Part shown: in pieces, positions 12,317-22,613 of the stretch
Layout: the number at the start of each line of letters is the position of its first letter
Position numbering within the stretch: the first letter of the stretch is position 1
NCBI GenBank assembly: GCA_018257865.1
Contig: JAEUBA010000036.1
Location: 124,001-188,000, forward strand
Length of the DNA: 64,000 nt
Direction: 5' to 3'
From: Stereocaulon alpinum
Lineage: Eukaryota > Ascomycota > Lecanoromycetes > Lecanorales > Stereocaulaceae
Position numbers and translations under genes: made by a program
Notes under the pieces: generated by a model
Told to the model about the DNA's origin: nothing
Databases searched by the model: none
Seen by the model: only the letters and a program-made list of their open reading frames with translations

Positions 12317-14769
12317 ATGGCCGTCGCTTTCCAACAACAAGGCTCTCTCGATTGGGTATCCCTAGGTTCAAATTCCGCCAACCTCTCCATTCAATTCCTG
12401 CAAAGAGTATCCACATCTGGGATCGACGCATACACCGTTCTCGTGGGACAAAACGTGTGTGGTAGTCTCCTTTGCCGTTCCGATGGCCGCCAACGGTTTA
12501 TAACTGCGTTGAAGGCCTGCAATGGCCTTGCAGGATACCGAAATCTGTTGTGGTTTGGATTCGGGGTAAAGCACGTTGCCAATGCATTGGTAGCCACTGA
12601 TCAAGGGACAACATGTGCAGCGTTATGTGCTTGTCTGGCGGAATGTTACTCGACAGAATTTGCCGCTGAGATATTGATGGAGATGACTAGACAATTGGCA
12701 CCACCGAATGAGCCTATACCTTCCCTCCTGCAGTGGTATCAGCTTGTCAAATCTTGCGCTGGACTCGTCACAAATTCCACCTTCAGCATCTATGCTGAGC
12801 AGATGATGCGCTTAGCTGGAGAGCAGAGGATCGCATTTCACTATCGGCGCAGGGGTAAAAATGCCTACGCAGGCGATCGAGGTGTCGCTCATACAAGGGA
12901 TATCGCAAAGACATTGCTGGGGCTTGGAAAGCTTTCAAGGGAACATCTTCTCCAAATGACGATCATCGGAGGAGCTGATGCCGGGTTTATTGCTGCTGTT
13001 GCCGATTGGCTTCTGGATATACGTGTCGAAATCCGAGGGTGGGAAGATATTACAACGCAGTGTCAAGAGACTGTGTTCCGGTCCAGAAATTGTGGGCCTG
13101 ATCAAGAACCGCAACTGCTTGTTATATACGAGAAGGACGTTAGCAAAGACAGTATATATTGTGTGGGCCAAACATACCGCCTACCTGATGCACATCAGAT
13201 GATACAAAGAGGAGATGGCCTGGCGCAAAACACTGTCTTAAGCGGTCGTGTACCATGGGAGAACGCCCTCGAATATACATTTGGCCGAGACTTCAAGAAG
13301 CTAATGAAACTGGGGGATGCATTTGGGAGTGCTATTGGAAGCGCGGCACGTTTATACCAAGGGTTGGTTGAGGCGGAGAGCCTTCCACAAGAATGGCTGA
13401 GAGATTGTCGGTCATACTACCCGGACAGTTACGGCATGAATTACCTATACTTCACGCTTACTCGTTTCCCAGAACTTGAGCCCCTTCGAGATGCTATGTG
13501 TTCTACTGTAAGGGTTCGAACAGTGGCGGACGCAATATCGAACTTCAGCACTCAAATGAAGTCCATTGCCGCCGAATGTGGCTGTAACCTTTGTTGCTCA
13601 ACAGGCGATGCCGCTATCTTCTCGAACGGAGCTTTCTGTCTCGTCTATCTAGCTCATGCCATCATCAAGACCTCGCGGGCTCTGTCTGGGATGATAACCG
13701 AGCTGTGCCCAATGCGGGCGGGTCTGGAAGCTATGTTCTGGAATCTCTTCAGACACAAGCCTATCCCAGCAACAGATCCAGCAAATATCATCGGACCTGT
13801 CGATAAAAGATGGCATACAGTAGAAGGCACAAGAGTCATGCTTTGTATAGCGGATACAATATTCGGTGGAGACCGCATCGCGATATCCAAACGTTCTAGC
13901 GAGTGGACAACTGCCATTGCGGAGAATGGCCTTTGCTACTTCTTCGACATGCTGGTTGAGCCTTCATTTGGTGCTGGTCGAGCTGCTCGAGTACATGTGG
14001 TACCAGGACGTATCGAGCACATGGATAGAGCGTACAACGTTCTCAACGATATCGGCACAGCCAAGCCCCCACGGACGAGTTCAATCCCGTCTAAGTGGGA
14101 CATGGACGATATCAAAAGACTCATGAAAGGGCACAACGGTAGGCTCGAAACTCTGATTGAGGAGCGTCTAGATGGTCTCAGTATCGAGGTACGTTCTTAC
14201 AGAGGGTCATCTTCTTATCAGATTTCCCGTCTGAGTCTCGGGACCTATTGCGAGAGCAATAACTCAAGCCAAAGTCCCCGAACATTGTCATGATTCCTTT
14301 CCCTTTGCGAAGAGCAATGCTAATCCCAATTTGTGCGCAGTATGGGGTTAGCAAGGAAGGTGAACTCTGCCATACTTTCGGGCCCGCTAGGGCAGTTCAC
14401 TCGATGTGCCGTAATGAAGGTCTAGTCATTACCTGCCGTGATGAATGCGACGCCGAATCCAGCCCTGAGTTTAAAGAGGTCAAAAGCGAATTACTCAAGT
14501 GTATATACTCGGACGACATTTTCTATCACTCCAAAGACGACGAAGAGCTCCTTTTTGTGCTTGGAGACGACTGGACACGTCTTGGTGCTGCAGCATGCTT
14601 GTGGGACCCAATAATCCAGCGAGGCGAATGTTTATTTTGCTGTATCAAGTACGGCGTCTCCACCGGTAGGAAGGAGGTTTCAATAATCATGGGAAGGGAC
14701 TATATTGAGCGCATGAAAGCGAGCGATGCTGCGAAGAACATAGAAGAAAACCCCACACCTGGAGGTTAG
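12317..14769 (+). CDS. uncharacterised fungal protein, copy A
   Basis: I read two exons, 12317-14188 and 14341-14769, giving 766 residues. The single intron is 152 nt, phase 0. I recall similar proteins from many filamentous ascomycetes, always without a function, and I know no domain name for them. Conserved with copy B are an N-terminal FQQQGSLDW, LWFGFGVKH, a Cys-rich CAALCACLAECYS, MTIIGGADAG followed by ADWLLD, a GRVPWE segment, a C-x-C-x2-C-like motif near GCNLCC, LCPMR, and a C-terminal tract (FGPAR..H..CRNEGL, then WDP.IQR, IIMG). No signal peptide or obvious membrane span; the Cys pattern could bind metal (inference). The paralogue at 19277 is colinear along the whole length, but the two genes share no intron position. 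Confidence 0.8.
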
Positions 14770-15331
14770 CTTCCAAGCTGGCCTGTCAATTGTCGGCTTG
14801 TGACGGTTTCCACTTTATGACATTATCATTGACGTATATCCAGAGCGTTTGCTCCGCGTGAGAAAAATCATCTTCTCCAGCTGTTTTTCACACAATTGCT
14901 GACAGCCAACAATGACATGATCGAGGTTGCATAAGCTCTTGGAGCGTGTATCACTGACTTCTCGTGACTACATAGATGCCTGTCCTACCCTCTCGATGTG
15001 GGTGACCCTAGTCTCGACAATGATGAGTTCTAGCAGGTCGTGTTGGGGCAGATCGTAACCCAATTATTCAAGTATTTGGAAGCCATCAACAATACTACTG
15101 GCTCGTTCACTCAAGGGTATAGTTATAGGAAAGTACATGTTATAGAGGATAGTCCGGAACGTTTACTGCGGTCGGTGACCACTCGGACGTCGGTTAGGTA
15201 GCTGTGATAAGAATGATCTCAGCTCCTCCTTACTTAAAGAAGAGCGCTTCTTGATATGATTACATATGAAACCATCTCCAGCTTTCGATGGGTGGATCTA
15301 ATTCTCAGCTAGAACATCATCCCAGGTGAGC
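14770..15331. other. intergenic, duplication junction
   Basis: Follows copy A and ends where homology to exon 3 of the WW gene begins. No gene seen. The tandem-duplication breakpoint should lie near 15330-15360. Confidence 0.5.
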
Positions 15332-15711
15332 TTAGCGGCCACCCATACCACCTCGACCTGAATTACTCAACGGCTTTTTCCCCCCCGAGAGCACATTCAT
15401 GGCTAGACTCTGTGACCAGTCCACGTCAGCACGCGCATTCTTAAGTCTGAGTTTCAGATTCTATACCCCAGGCTTATTACGGTCTTGTTCAGTTTCCTCG
15501 CTTCTACCAGCGTTTGGTGCTGAAGGCGCTAGTTGTGTTGGAATGTTCCACTGCGAATGGCCACTAGCTAATTGAACGTAATAGTAGGCTTGGGTTCCGC
15601 CATCCCACTGTGCGACCCTAGCAAGATGTCAACGTCAGGTATCATGAAGGGTATCGGCATGACTAACCAGCCTGAGGGCAAATGAGGCATTGGGGGGTTG
15701 GGGGGAGGCAT
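15332..15711 (-). CDS. 90-residue WW-only protein, truncated duplicate of the gene at 8397-10292
   Basis: I read three exons on the minus strand: 15711-15668, 15617-15467 and 15409-15332. All phases close and give 90 residues. Both introns sit exactly where the parent has its first two, with GT..AG ends kept. The N-terminus is new (MPPPNPPMPHLPSGW). The WW domain is intact (VAQWDGGTQAYYYVQLASG, then SQWN). The acidic linker is followed by SLAMNV and GGKKP, matching NLAMNA and GGKKP of the parent. Homology stops after GRGGM and a TAA follows three residues later, so the whole low-complexity tail is missing. The parent's promoter is also duplicated upstream. An intact frame with two working introns argues for a maintained gene rather than a fresh pseudogene; expression is unknown. 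Confidence 0.65.
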
Positions 15712-17199
15712 TACGCGACTCAATATATATATATATGAATATATGTGTATAAGGTAGGTCAGTATGTTATGTATATAGCTTAGCCTAAGGCAATGCTTTG
15801 TGGATCTGCGTGAGCAGCTGTGCTTTCAAGAGATGAGACGAATACCACCTTGTTCTGAGACTCTGGGGTTCCTTTAATTGATGGGTGCCAAGAAGAAGCG
15901 CGGCGCTGTGCAAGTCACATTGAGCCTTCTACCCAGGACAGCTGAGATAACCGCCCCTTTGGACGGCATCCTCCTGGAGCATGCACACATCCAGTGGCCC
16001 AGTCTCTGCGCCAACCGAACAGTATGCTGATGGGTGGATAGGCTTCATGTCAACTCGCCGACCGAATCCCAAGCATTGGGCCAATCAAAGAAGCGTTTGG
16101 GCTCATATTGTGACGTTTTAGAGCTTGCAGGATTCACGCGAAGGATTCACCTCTGAGTTGTCACACGCTCGTGCCGGGCGCTTGGGAGACGAGGTGCTTT
16201 CTCGCACTCGGGCTCCCCGAAAAAGCCGCTTTGACCATCATTGACTGCTCGGGGAACGAATCCTACAAAGTCCCCTGCATGTCAGGCTTGCACTTTTGTG
16301 GCAATGACCATGCGGCGCGTTAACGGACATCGCGCCAGGAGTCGTGATGGAAACGTGCTTTAGTGGAAGAGCTAGATTCATTCACGAGAGTATCATCTGC
16401 CCTCTATACGCGGTTGTGATCTGGCTACTCAAGCAAACCGTGTTCAATTCACAACGGTTAAACTTGGTTATATGATCGGCGAAAACTTCGCGGAAGCATG
16501 CAATGGCGAATCCGTGTATACAGAACAAGCCCTTGAACACAAGCTGTCACTTATACGGACGGTGATAACTTCCAGACCAGTAGGGTCCAGACGCGATCTT
16601 CGCTTGTATGGCCGGGTGACACTTCGAAAGGGGATTCATGATTGTCATGCTGCACATTTGGCCCAATTTGGACAGGATGTTCTGACATGATCTTCGTTAT
16701 TTAGAGCAGTCGGAGAGACTGCGAGAACTATGGAATAGGTTGACGCTGTGATACACGAGCTAAGATGCAGCTATCCTGGTCGTGATCGACAAGGGGAACG
16801 TCATAAGATCAGGTGGGTAGTCGATAAGGCGGTGAGTGGTCTGTGCATCACGAACGTAATTGCCCGTCTGCATCTGCGTGTGTCTTCAAATAGATTAGCA
16901 TGTGACAGTATGTGGGAGTGTGAGTATGTGAAAAAGTTCAAGGAAACGTCTCTGAGTGGCCACTAAATACATAATTTTGCATCTAGCTTTAATGTAGTGC
17001 ATCCTACTTCAAGCCCTTAAAAGCATGCCTCTTGTGTGTGACAAGAGAGTGAAACGACACAGAAGGAGCTCATATCTGGACGCGGGCGCCGCCCAAGAGG
17101 ATGCGATCGCTAATAGTTGCTCACAGGAGCTAGTCGCCTTCTTCTCATATATCCCTCTTATTCTTACTCTCATAGGCTAATCCATGTCCAGACCCTGCC
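15712..17199. other. duplicated WW promoter and non-coding DNA
   Basis: From 15712 to about 16110 it is homologous to the promoter of the parent WW gene (shared blocks include CTTTCAAGAGATG, ACAGCTGAGAT and GGTGGATA). An AT-repeat run lies at about 15722-15735. From about 16110 the sequence has no counterpart in copy A and looks like inserted DNA; only short ORFs are present. Confidence 0.5.
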
Positions 17200-17480
17200 C
17201 GATCCTACCAGTGTTCTCAACCAAAGCCTGACAGCCAATCCTTAGAACTTTGCATCACCGAGTTCCTGGCGCCATGGAGAAACTACATCAGCAAGACCAT
17301 AATGTGCAGCGTGGCGCAATTTGTCCGACTAGCAATGACGGCCGAACGAGCGTTCTCAAAGGGACATATGGGAGACAACTGTGTTTCGGATCTTGCGCTC
17401 TAGCATCAAAAGCCAGATGTAGACACGAGTACCAATGTAAACAAAGTTTTGATGGCGTTGAGTAAGAGGATGTGCAAGCA
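17200..17480 (+). mobile_element. possible hAT transposase C-terminal relic
   Basis: One frame reads ELCITEFLAPWRNYISKT, then RLAMTAERAFSKG and further residues until a stop. The AERAFSKG segment resembles the conserved C-terminal dimerisation motif of fungal hAT transposases (ERAFS-G). No terminal repeats or other transposase parts were found, so this is only suggestive. Confidence 0.25.
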
Positions 17481-17539
17481 GTAATTGTCCGTGTGCCATG
17501 TCAATGTTTCAGTAGCTAGATGAGATTGGTTAGGACAGA

Positions 17540-18110
17540 ACAAAATCCTGATATCGGAAGCCATCTTGCTTAGCCCTTTCCATTACCTCGCCATCCATAA
17601 TACCATGTACGTAAATCTACCATTCCCTTTAGGACGCAAGACAAAGGGCGTATCACCACCTAACAATATGCAGACGCAGTCGCAAACAGCGGGTACTCCC
17701 ATGACGACGCCCGATACGAATCTGGGCCGTCTTCGGCAATGAAAATTTCGCGGTTCCACATCACGTATGAGACATATAGGTCGTGTTCGTGAAGCACTCC
17801 AACTGGTACCGGCTCGGGAAAGCCGGCGTACTGCCGTCATGTATAGGCTGGGAACCGTTCTTTGGTCTCTTCCTCATTCAGGGCGCGAGCTATGAGGCTT
17901 TGGCAAGAGGTCGGCGGTTATTATATGGCGGTATGCCATCTCAACAACCTCGTCGTCGCTTAGCAGGCGATCCAGTTCGTAATTCTATCTGCACATTCCT
18001 GCCTTTGACTTTCCGGTTCAAGTAACCTTGGTTAGGCTTTGCGACGAAACGTCTTTCTGGAAGCTTACTCATCGCTATAGTGCCAGAATCGCGTTCCGGG
18101 TTACATTGAG
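17540..18110 (-). pseudogene. degraded HET-domain (heterokaryon incompatibility) fragment
   Basis: On the minus strand, frames at about 17700-17580 read CVCILLGGDTPFVLRP, then after a frame change HGIMDGEVMERAKQDG and DFVLS before a stop. This is the typical C-terminal end of fungal HET-domain proteins (cysteine-ILLGG-PFVLRP, then VHG-MDGE). Further upstream, around 17880-17980, another frame reads ELDRLLSDDEVVE and IITADL, matching the region before it. The pieces lie in different frames with stops between them and the N-terminal HET motif block is missing, so it is a broken 3' fragment. It lies in DNA present only in copy B of the duplication. Confidence 0.5.
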
Positions 18111-19276
18111 ACAGACACACAGCAGCGTTCAACGCGGATGTCATACAGAAAATGGAACCAAAAGTGACTGCATCTGATCGTTTCTTTTCGTAAGGATTAT
18201 GCCTGACGGCCCTAAGGAGTGCTTCTCTCTACTAGTTTCGTAAGATGTGTGGCTGAGCCCGTTCATTTTGTTTCATGCCTCCAGCATCATTACTCTTCGA
18301 AGAACACATCCCCTTGGTCGAAAGCGCCGGACTTTCATTTAGATATATGAGGTTGCTTGTACCTCATTATCATAGGCCGAAACACACCTCAATACGATAT
18401 CGACCTTTTCGTAACGAATTATCTGTAGCCGCGTCACCATGCTAAGATTAATGCACATCCTCGATGGTGCAAACGAGGAAAGCGCGTAGCTAATCCCAGC
18501 AACTGTGGCTAATTTCCTGGAAGCCTACAAGGCCTCCAAGGCATACGACCATACAACTTAATGTTGTGCAAAGCTGGGACATTGCTAAGATGGGCTTTTA
18601 CGTCAAGGATGCAAATGTCAGCTCATATATTATAAACTCCAAAGTGGCATTTCTGGGATGCAGCTTTGGATGGTCGAAACATTGCGGCCCGGGGCGCCGG
18701 GAATTGTGCTTGGTTGGGGGCCACTGCAAGGTGCATTAGTGCAAACATACCAAACCACAATGAGTTGCACTGGACATTTGCGTCAACCAGCATGCTATGG
18801 TCATCACTCTTTCTATGACCATCGCGTCTGACGTCTGCAGCAGGGCGTCTTCTCCGAACCTCGGTGTTCTTGGAGGATTGGACGTGATAGATCCAAATAT
18901 GTTGTGGCTGTGGTTGAGACGAAAACATGCAGGCGGGATTTCGCAGTCACGTTATTGGCTCATCAACCCCCTGACATTTATCCCTGCTTAGCGCTCCACA
19001 GTCGCCTCTGATCGGGACGATTGAGGTGGGGCTCGACTGGCTCTGAAAGGATTATTCTGACACGCCGTTGCTTCGACTTCTGATAATGATTGAGGCAGTG
19101 ATGTCTTATTCACATGATATGCGCCCAGGTTGCCGGCTCTCCATGCCCACTGATGGACAGGCATTCGGCAAGGCAGATGCTGTCAAAAGCATATTGCTTT
19201 GGAAGCGGACGCCGTGCCTACCTTCTTCACACTGTTCTGCCAGTCATCCTTAGTCTATCAACTGTTAGCCTTCCAG
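18111..19276. other. non-coding region and duplicated promoter of copy B
   Basis: The first part (to about 18670) has no recognisable gene. From about 18680 it is colinear with the promoter of copy A. Shared blocks include GTGCATTAGT, CCCTGCTTAGCGCTCCACA, GAGGCAGTGATGT and AGGCAGATGCTGTCA. Confidence 0.55.
18685..18700. promoter_or_regulatory. conserved GC-rich 16-mer upstream of copy B
   Basis: Identical to the 16-mer at 11724-11739 and at the same distance from the start codon (592 versus 593 bp). Confidence 0.4.
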
Positions 19277-22025
19277 ATGGCTCTTACTTTCCAGCAACAA
19301 GGCTCCCTCGACTGGACGGCGTTGGCGTCGAATACTGGAGCTTTGTCTATCCAGCTTATACAGCGACTCTCCACATATGGCGTCGACACATACACAGTTC
19401 TCGTGGGACAAGCCGTGTGGTATGTGTATTCTAGAGCCAGATCCTTCAACAATGCCAACAATGTAACGACCCGTTTTGGAGCTGCACAACGAGGCTTCGC
19501 CTCCCTTACCATTACCTAGCATGCAAGAAGTCTAATATTTGTGTTTGTTCTCGGGCCTCATCCCATCTTAAGGCTTCGTTATGAGAGGGCAGGGCTGACT
19601 CCAAGATCTGCTACAGTGGTCAACTTTTATGCGGCCCCCAAGGTCGGAAAAGATTTCTTGATGCGTTGCAGCATTGTCGAGGCTCTGCTGGCTATCGCAA
19701 CATCCTCTGGTTTGGGTTCGGTGTCAAACACATTGCATACGAATTATCAGCCACGGATCAAGGGGCAACGTGTGCCGCACTGTGTGCTTGCTTAGCAGAA
19801 TGCTATTCGGCGGACTATACGGCAGAAATCCTGATGGAGATGACTAGATCATCTAAAGAGGCGGACGTGACTATACCTTCACTCATCCAATGGCACCATC
19901 TCGTCAAAGCATGCGCTGGGCTTGTAACGAACTCGACATTTCCGCTTCGTGCTGAGAAGCTCATGCGATTGATCGACGATGGCCAGCGTCACTATCACAG
20001 CTCTCAACGACCCGCTCACAAGGCGGAGGTCGCACATACACTGGTAGGACTTGCAAATCTCTCGCGAGGCAATATGTCTCAAATGACGATTATCGGAGGA
20101 GCCGATGCAGGACTCATCGCAGCTATTGCTGACTGGCTCTTGGACCTCGATGTCGAGATAAGAGGGGGTGCAGAACATACTATACGGTTTCGCAGTCGCA
20201 CATCCGCGACGGAACCGCAATTGCTCATTATATATGAGAAAGATGTTGCGAGGGATAGTTTACAATGCGTGGGTCGAACTTACCGCCTATCCAACGCTTC
20301 TCAAACAATACGAAGGGACGATGGAAGGCCGAAAGGTGGACACCTCAGCGGACGTGTTCCATGGGAAACTGCTTTGAAGGACACGTTCGGAAAAGATTTT
20401 GCCGATTTGATGCTCATGAGACAAGAAGTTGGCACTGCAATTGGCCATGCGGCGCGGTTGTACCAAGGATTGTACGAAGCAGACTGTAATCTCCCGTGGG
20501 AGTGGCTTGTTGGCTGCCGCTCGTACTGGAAAGAAAGCTTTGGCCGCGGATACGTTGACTTTGTTGCTGAACGATTTCCAGAACTTGAGGCGCTTCGCGA
20601 TGCCATGAACACCGCCGTGAGAACACCGACTGTAGAGGAGGCTGGGAGTAATCTTGATGCTCAACTTGCATTAATCGCTACCAACTGTGGGTGTAAATAC
20701 TGTTATCAAGAGAAGCCGGAAAACCCCGAGCCCAAGGCAAGACAATTCTGCCTCGTTTTCTTGGCTCATGCCATCATGGTAATTTCTAGAGCACTCTCAG
20801 GGGTATGTACTTCTTACTGTCATTCTTGTCGAACCCAGAGCGCTGTCTGGGCTTTAGACAATATTCGGGCGCCTGACTCGGGTACCCCCGAAGGACGTCT
20901 CACAACAGGGACTTGCACTCGTACGGAAAAATGCTGACTGCGATTCCTTGGCAGATGATCACAGATCTATGTCCGATGCGGTCCGGGCTCGAGGACATGT
21001 ATGCCAAGGTGAAGGCGGAGTCCGGCAAGCGGCCGGCGACAGCCCGGGAAAATATGATCGAGAAGTGGGATTCGCTCTGGGACTCGAACCATGGGACAAA
21101 GATTTTCTTGGCAAGAGCGGACATCATTTTCAGCGGTGATCGCATCCACGACTTGAACTACATGAAGGACTGGACCTGTGCAATGGCTAGTAATGGCTTA
21201 TGCTATTTTCTCGATGTTTTAGTAGATCCGGCGTCGGAAGCTCAGCGAGCCAAGGTCCATGTAGTTCCAGGCCGTATCGAACACAACGGAAGAGCCTACG
21301 AAAAGCTCAGTGATATTGATCAAGGGACTCCGCCTATGATGAATACTAGTGAGGACATGGGCTTCTGGGACACATCGATTGAGGGCCTTGCGAAAGGCTA
21401 CGGCGGACAGCTTGAAGTATTGGTCGAAGAACGCCTAGACGGTCTCAGCATTAATTATGGGCTCACTAAAGATTCGGATCTGTGCCTTACCTTCGGCCCG
21501 GCGAGATCAGTCCACATGCTGTGTCGCAATGAAGGACTTGCCAAGTGCAAAGGCAACGATTGCTTCAGAGTTCCTGACGAACTCAAGAAGGGCATAATTA
21601 CCTCTCTCTTTGACGACAAACCTTTCTGTCGGATGAAATTCAACGAAGACAAAGAAGAGTTCCTCTTTGTAAGTAGACTTTAGAGAGTTATCGTCCCCTT
21701 GGCAGTTCTGGTCTGAGTCTTGAGACCTCCAGGAGCAATGACTCAGGCTCTGCTACCTGAATTCTATCCATCAGAAGGCATGCTGACTCCTAAACGATTT
21801 CAGGTACATGGAAATTCTATAACACGACTTGCCGCAGCGGCTCATACATGGGATCCGGTAATTCAGCGGCTCCAGTGTTTGAATTGTTGTATCCGTTACG
21901 CTGTGGACGCCGGCTTAAAGCACATAACTATAATCATGGGTCAGCATTACATTACGGCTATGAAATACAACGAATCTAAAAGGAGAGCTGCGGCTCAAAT
22001 CAATGGGAACTCAAATACAAATTAA
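19277..22025 (+). CDS. uncharacterised fungal protein, copy B
   Basis: I read four exons: 19277-19419, 19617-20802, 20955-21668 and 21804-22025, giving 754 residues. Introns are 197, 152 and 135 nt, with phases 2, 0 and 0. The protein aligns with copy A from FQQQGSLDW through LWFGFGVKH, CAALCACLAECYS, MTIIGGADAG, GRVPWE, a CGCKYC motif, LCPMR, the FGPAR..H..CRNEGL tract and the C-terminal WDP.IQR. The three introns are absent from copy A, where coding sequence runs on without a gap. Copy A's only intron is absent here at SIN|YGL. It sits at the 3' end of the tandem duplication, 588 bp before the second WW gene. Function unknown. Confidence 0.8.
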
Positions 22026-22613
22026 TAATGTATACATATCTATAGTGGTGCACTCAGGTAGACATGAAGAGGAAAGGGAGCAAAAGTTCAATGGACACTA
22101 AAGGCGCAATATCTGCTTCTTTGAGAGTACTGGAAATGTAGACACATTCCAACATTACTTGGGTAGACGCTCGACATGAGGCGATCAGAGTACTATTGTT
22201 GCAATCAATATAATACTGCCTAATGAAGGGGGAGCGTTTCCCTTCTGAAGTGCATTTGTTGTCGAACGGATTTGCGTAAGACAACGTCTTCAGATGCCAT
22301 CGTAGACCAACATAGCTTACTCAATGCACTAGGATTACATGTCAAGACGCATAGATCCGCAAGCAAGGTGGTAAAGAATCCGGAAATGCCTTATACCTTG
22401 ATTTGGCCACAAGATGTGGCTGAGCATAGCCACGTCAACGCTCTTGGCGACTCCGCTCACATAAACGCATCATCAAGCCACCTTTCGTCTGATGTCTGCC
22501 ACCTCATCAGCTATGGAGGGAATTTCATAAATGCCTCGATCCTCGTCCTTTCCTTTATCATAATCCGCAGACCTTACCTATATATATCTTACCTCTAAGA
22601 TCCAAACGGCAGG
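22026..22613. other. intergenic, promoter of the second WW gene
   Basis: No gene supported. A TATATATAT stretch near 22580 lies about 35 bp before the ATG at 22614. Confidence 0.5.

Noticed and set aside
12317..14293. Single continuous 658-residue reading of copy A
   Set aside because: The last 34 residues do not match copy B, while splicing at 14189/14341 restores full-length homology in the C-terminal part.
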